The notes beneath the pieces were generated by a model. The model did no database searches and was not told where the DNA came from. It was given only the letters and a program-made list of their open reading frames with translations. A stretch of 64,000 nucleotides of DNA. It comes from Bacteroidota bacterium. GTDB lineage: Bacteria > Bacteroidota > Bacteroidia > Sphingobacteriales > Sphingobacteriaceae. Position numbers and translations under genes: made by a program. Location of the stretch: NCBI GenBank assembly GCA_013289045.1, contig JABDAU010000007.1, positions 908 through 64,907 of the forward strand. The letters run 5' to 3'. Positions 60,228 to 64,000 of the stretch are shown here, one piece after another. The number at the start of each line of letters is the position of its first letter. Positions within the stretch are counted from its first letter, which is position 1.

Positions 60228-60677
60228 ATGAAAACGCTTTTGTTGACCGCTTTTTTGTCCTGCACATTGCTGGTATCAAAAGCACAAAACTTAAATAAAA
60301 TGGAAACAAACCAGGATTCAACAGCAATCAGTCAGGCACTGGAAAGCTATTACTTCAAAGGTATTTATGAAGGTGATGTCAATTTACTGGGACAGATCTT
60401 CCATCCCGGTATTTTACTGTTCGGAGATGTGAAGGGACAACCTTATGCCAAAACCCTCGGGGAATATTTGGATGGCGTTGCTCACCGTCAAAGTCCGAAG
60501 GATTCCGGAAAGCCTTTTAAAGGGATGGTCATCTCCATCGATGTGGTGAACTCTATAGCTGTCGCAAAAGTGCATGTCAAAATGTACGATTTTAACTATG
60601 ACGAGTTTCTTTCCTTTCATAAGATCAGTGGCCATTGGCTGATCGTCAATAAAATGATCAGCGACGTTTCAGAATAA
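60228..60677 (+). CDS. NTF2-like (lumazine-binding type) secreted protein
   Basis: 149 aa from the ATG at 60228, with a signal peptide ending near VSKAQ. NTF2-like fold: ALESYYFKGIYEGDVNLLGQ, PKDSGKPFKGMVISIDVVNS, FLSFHKISGHWLIVNK. Such proteins bind small ligands or act as enzymes. It starts 1 bp after the SDR stop, hence same transcript. Confidence 0.8.
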   Translation: MKTLLLTAFLSCTLLVSKAQNLNKMETNQDSTAISQALESYYFKGIYEGDVNLLGQIFHPGILLFGDVKGQPYAKTLGEYLDGVAHRQSPKDSGKPFKGMVISIDVVNSIAVAKVHVKMYDFNYDEFLSFHKISGHWLIVNKMISDVSE

Positions 60678-60685
60678 ATTACAGT

Positions 60686-61774
60686 ATGATGTGGTATCAA
60701 ACAAAAGCATCTGAAATATTGGGTATTCAATACCCGATCCTGCAAGGGCCGTTCGGTGGTAACCTGTCTTCTGTTGAGTTGGTATCAACGGTGTCGAATG
60801 CCGGAGGGCTTGGGGGCTACGGCGCCTATACATTGAGCCCGCAGGAAATTATTGAAATAGATCAACGGATCAAAGCGGCAACCAATAAACCCTATAATGT
60901 CAACCTGTGGGTTTCCGATACGGATGCCGCAGACGGCACAGTTTCGGATGAACAGTTTAAACAGGCTCAAATTCTATTCAAGCCTTATTTTGACGAGCTG
61001 GGAATTGGGTTGCCCGAAAAACCGGCACCATTCAAATCCCGGTTTGAAAACCAGGTGGAAGTTATCCTGCATCAGAAACCGCCTGTATTCAGCTTTATGT
61101 TTGGTGTCCCATCCGCTGATGTTCTTGAACAATGCCGCAAATTGGGTATCAAAACTATCGGAGCGGCCACTACTTTAGATGAGGCCATCTATCTGGAAAA
61201 CGCCGGTGTTGACCTAATCATCGCATCAGGCTTTGAAGCAGGCGGGCATCGTCCATCATTCCTTGCACCAGCTGAATCGTCAACAATTGGAACGTTTGTA
61301 CTGGTCCAGCTGATCAAAGAGAAGGTAAAGACACCAGTCATAGCCGCAGGCGGTATCGCTAACGGAAAAGCTGTTGCCGCAGCATTAGTCCTTGGCGCGG
61401 ACGCCGTCCAGATCGGTACTGCATTCCTGGCAACAGACGAGTCGAACGCCACTGCCATTCACAAACAAATGCTCTTTTCGGATGCGGCTAAATATACAAC
61501 ACTCTCGCGGGCATTTACCGGGAGGCTGGGCAGGGGGATAACCAGCCGCATTGCAAACGAACTGGTAAACAAAGAAAAAGGGTTTCTCCCGTTCCCGCTT
61601 CAAACGCAGTTTATCTCGCATTTAAGAAAAGCCGCTATCGAGCAGGAAAAGTGGGATATGATCTTATTCTGGGGCGGCCAGATAGCTCCTGTACTGAAGC
61701 ACAAAAAAGCCGGCGAACTGATGATATCCATACTGGAAGAAACCACGGCCTGCTTTAACCAATTACGGGCCTGA
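60686..61774 (+). CDS. Nitronate monooxygenase
   Basis: 362 aa. FMN-dependent 2-nitropropane dioxygenase fold: GIQYPILQGPFGG at the start, VSNAGGLGGYG, SGFEAGGHRPSF with the likely catalytic His, PVIAAGGIANGKAVAAAL, and GADAVQIGTAFLATDES for FMN phosphate binding. It oxidises nitronates to carbonyl compounds and nitrite. It follows the NTF2-like gene by 8 bp. Confidence 0.92.
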   Translation: MMWYQTKASEILGIQYPILQGPFGGNLSSVELVSTVSNAGGLGGYGAYTLSPQEIIEIDQRIKAATNKPYNVNLWVSDTDAADGTVSDEQFKQAQILFKPYFDELGIGLPEKPAPFKSRFENQVEVILHQKPPVFSFMFGVPSADVLEQCRKLGIKTIGAATTLDEAIYLENAGVDLIIASGFEAGGHRPSFLAPAESSTIGTFVLVQLIKEKVKTPVIAAGGIANGKAVAAALVLGADAVQIGTAFLATDESNATAIHKQMLFSDAAKYTTLSRAFTGRLGRGITSRIANELVNKEKGFLPFPLQTQFISHLRKAAIEQEKWDMILFWGGQIAPVLKHKKAGELMISILEETTACFNQLRA

Positions 61775-61898
61775 GATAGCAAAAGCGATCTATTTTTAAC
61801 TCCGAAGGGAATTATTACAATACATGTACAGTGATTATAACCGTGCACCGGGTAACTATTTTTTAGAAACTAATTTTTTAACCAAACAAAAACAAAAA

Positions 61899-62318
61899 AT
61901 GAAACGCACAGCACAAGCACATTGGAGCGGTAGCCTGAAAGAAGGCAAAGGAGAGATATCCTCACAAAGCACCGTCCTTAACCAAACACCCTATTCTTTT
62001 AAAACACGGTTTGAATCCGGAATAGGTACTAATCCCGAAGAATTGATAGCCGCAGCACACGCAGGCTGTTTTACCATGTCGGTAGGCGCAACGCTTGAGC
62101 GGGCAGGTTTTTTAGCCAACGACCTGAACACCGAAGCCACGCTCGAAGTAGACCTGGTTAATCTGATGATCACCGGCATTCATCTGGATTTAAAAGCATC
62201 AGTTATTGACGGCGTATCGTTTGAAGCCTTTCAGCAAATTGCAGAGGGTGCTAAAGCCAATTGTATTGTATCCAAGGCACTGAATGTGCCCATTACTTTA
62301 AGTGTTACTTACCAATAA
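61899..62318 (+). CDS. OsmC family peroxiredoxin-like protein, copy 2
   Basis: 139 aa from the ATG at 61899; the upstream part of the frame is not conserved with copy 1. It is a close paralogue of the protein at 51038 over its whole length, with both redox cysteines ([10 protein letters not shown] and [10 protein letters not shown]). Unlike copy 1 it has no TGTGA dyads upstream, so regulation has diverged. It likely reduces organic hydroperoxides. Confidence 0.9.
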   Translation: MKRTAQAHWSGSLKEGKGEISSQSTVLNQTPYSFKTRFESGIGTNPEELIAAAHAGCFTMSVGATLERAGFLANDLNTEATLEVDLVNLMITGIHLDLKASVIDGVSFEAFQQIAEGAKANCIVSKALNVPITLSVTYQ

Positions 62319-62363
62319 TATTGGTAGGTTCCTTTTTACCAGATACTATAAAAATATAATATC

Positions 62364-63203
62364 ATGAACATTTCAAAAGTATGGTATGTAACCGGGGCTT
62401 CCCAGGGATTGGGACTCACCCTCGTAAAAAAACTGCTCGAAAACGGCTACAGGGTTGCCGCAACCTCACGCGATGCACATACGCTGAGCCAGGCGGTCGG
62501 CTTGATAGACAAGGACCGTTTTCTTCCACTAGCTGTCGATCTGAACAACCTGGATTGCATTGATGAATCCATACAGCAAACGCTGGCTGCATTTGGGCGG
62601 ATAGACGTAGTGGTTAACAACGCGGGATATGGAATGACGGGAACATTGGAAGAAACACCGGAGCAGGATATCCGTAACATCTTCAATGTTAACGTGCTGG
62701 CAACAATGGATGTGGTAAAAAGCGTGCTACCGGTAATGCGCAGACAGCGATCAGGTTATATCATTAATATCGGCTCGGCAGCGGGTTTTGTGGGGGCTCC
62801 CGGCTGGTCGGTTTATTCGGCTACTAAAGCCGCCGTTGCTGCTTTTTCCGAAGTTATCGCGCTGGATGTAAAAGAGTTTGGAATTAAAGTTACGGTAGCA
62901 GAACCATCGGGCTTTCGGACAGGCTTTTTGACGAATAATTCGCTGGCACTCATCTCATCCAAAGTCGAAGGCTATGAAGCAGTTAAAAATACCCAAGACC
63001 GTTACCTTTCAGCGAATGGACAACAACCAGGCGACCCCGGCCGTGCATCTGAAATATTTATGGAATTAGCTGAAAGCCCCGAACCGCCGATGCACCTGTT
63101 TCTCGGAAACGATGCCTATAAACGCGCTTCAAAAAAACTATCCGAAATGTCCGCAGAATTGGAGCAATGGAAATCGATAACTATCGGGGCAGATTTCAAG
63201 TAA
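62364..63203 (+). CDS. SDR family oxidoreductase, copy 2
   Basis: 279 aa. TGASQGLG cofactor motif, VVNNAGYGMTG, catalytic Ser in INIGSAAGF and Tyr-x-x-x-Lys in VYSATKAAV, so the active site is complete. It is a classical NAD(P)-dependent enzyme of the cytoplasm. It begins 45 bp after the OsmC gene. Confidence 0.9.
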   Translation: MNISKVWYVTGASQGLGLTLVKKLLENGYRVAATSRDAHTLSQAVGLIDKDRFLPLAVDLNNLDCIDESIQQTLAAFGRIDVVVNNAGYGMTGTLEETPEQDIRNIFNVNVLATMDVVKSVLPVMRRQRSGYIINIGSAAGFVGAPGWSVYSATKAAVAAFSEVIALDVKEFGIKVTVAEPSGFRTGFLTNNSLALISSKVEGYEAVKNTQDRYLSANGQQPGDPGRASEIFMELAESPEPPMHLFLGNDAYKRASKKLSEMSAELEQWKSITIGADFK

Positions 63204-63711
63204 TATCCGTTTCCATGTCGCCTTTAATTGCCATTTTGAGTCAATGATTTTATTCTTCGAATTCTACGTTTGACTACCATTCAAATAAACGGGTGGGTTC
63301 TCCCGATCTGAAAGAACCTACCCGTTCAACATCATTAGAATATAGGTAGATAAAGAACAAATGTATAGGCAATACGTAGGGCCAGGAAATCAAGGACGAT
63401 TAATGCTTGTTCGATAGGAATAATTTCGCCATCTGCCCCTTATAATTTCTGTCTATATAAATAATCGGCAATTTCAAAGGCGGCCCTTTAGCATATTAGC
63501 AGCTGGTTATATTTTGATCTCCCCGGTCTTACAAGTTTTGTAGCAGCCAAGCCATATTGATAGACCTGTACTTTCATTATGATAGCTTTCGTTTTAGTTA
63601 AAAATACCATATCGTTGTTTGTGTTTTTTAACTATTTGATTATAAATAAGTTGCATATCGCCTTTTAGAGTTGGCATCCGCTTGGTGGTGTGCTCCTGGT
63701 CAGATAATCAT
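63204..63711. other. Gene-free interval with a possible gene remnant
   Basis: No intact gene. On the minus strand around 63340-63440 there is a short protein-like piece (ADGEIIPIEQALIVLDFLAL) bounded by stops, possibly a decayed C-terminal helix of a larger protein. The rest is AT-rich and should hold the promoter of the gene at 63712. Confidence 0.35.
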
Positions 63712-64000
63712 ATGGGAAAAGATATATGGACTTCAAGAAAGTGCCGCCTGGAGATTTTAAAGGATGAAATTCGAAAAGATGAGTTTCTTCAGGTTGAATT
63801 TAAAGAACAGGACAAAAAGTTCCGAAAGGCGCTGCTCTTTTGCGCCATTCTTGCTGGTTATAGTTATCTGGGGCTGACTATAACTACTATCAACAGTTAT
63901 TTAAACTCTGGTGGTAAACATATTGCTTATTTGGCCGCTATGCTGGCGTCCCTGGAGTTATTAGCCGGATTAATCACCTATTATGTTTGGAAAAGCAGCC
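63712..64000 (+). CDS. Partial membrane protein (runs off the window)
   Basis: The frame opens with MGKDIWTSRKCRLEILKDEI and is open to the end of the window, at least 96 aa. Two hydrophobic segments (about residues 42-60 and 72-92) follow a charged N-terminus. No family recognised from this part. Confidence 0.6.
   Translation, partial: MGKDIWTSRKCRLEILKDEIRKDEFLQVEFKEQDKKFRKALLFCAILAGYSYLGLTITTINSYLNSGGKHIAYLAAMLASLELLAGLITYYVWKSS

Noticed and set aside
1-64000. CRISPR array
   Set aside because: No regularly spaced repeats of 24-40 bp were seen on either strand.

Overview
The window looks like a member of the Bacteroidetes, most likely Sphingobacteriaceae (Mucilaginibacter/Pedobacter-like). 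The reasons are the CTnDOT-type tra genes (traE-traF-traG-traJ-traK-traM order), typical Bacteroidetes small families (DUF3892, DUF3276/PUR, DUF932, Hc1-like histone), lipoproteins and secreted proteins typical of the phylum, and promoters with a TTTG -7 element. The genus is an inference; no rRNA or intact tRNA is present to settle it.

Region 1 (1-12.7 kb, + strand) is one long conjugation operon of an integrative conjugative element or conjugative plasmid. It holds a membrane protein, TraE, an embedded DNA methyltransferase, TraF, the VirB4-like ATPase TraG, a lipoprotein, three tandem TraI-like paralogues, TraJ (VirB6-like), TraK (VirB8-like), TraL, TraM (VirB10-like), two related DUF3945-like accessory proteins and a histone H1-like protein, closed by a clear terminator. 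No TraN is seen next to TraM.

Region 2 (12.8-23 kb, - strand) is an accessory block. A probable defence cluster comes first (HEPN-motif protein, RloC/PrrC-like AAA ATPase with a CxxC hook, DUF2130 protein). It is followed by a tight operon (HNH protein, unknown, DUF4407 membrane protein, small unknown, DUF4236-SH3b membrane protein) and by YidD-like, DUF4177-like and DUF3892 genes.

Region 3 (23-30.6 kb) has a candidate structured RNA, a 53-aa lipoprotein, a TPR histidine kinase with its response regulator, two small genes, membrane and coiled-coil proteins, a long IS630-like transposase and a signal peptidase I. Near-identical TTTACGG palindromes lie upstream of two gene groups that flank the two-component pair and may be its operators.

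Region 4 (30.7-41.7 kb) has a secreted papain-like peptidase, outer-membrane-like protein and repeat lipoprotein operon. It is followed by a decayed P-loop gene, a PUR-RadC N-terminal fusion, a 126-bp imperfect palindrome, and small ICE-type genes with a DUF932 protein.

Region 5 (42-49.8 kb) is the most striking: six overlapping, AT-richer genes encoding an unknown protein, an EAD1-like/trypsin protein, an EAD1-like/SIR2-like protein, a membrane-anchored STAND NTPase, a two-TM protein and a methyltransferase. It reads as an NTP-dependent conflict (probably anti-phage) system.

Region 6 (50.5-63.2 kb) is chromosomal-type stress and redox metabolism: OsmC (twice), an AraC regulator, three alpha/beta hydrolases, exported MsrA, an MsrP-like molybdoenzyme with cytochrome b, a Crp/Fnr regulator, YceI, a tautomerase, two SDRs, an NTF2-like protein and a nitronate monooxygenase. 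Two promoters here carry the same pair of TGTGA-N6-TCACA dyads with identical geometry, probably read by the Crp/Fnr protein encoded beside one of them. A membrane-protein gene runs off the right end.
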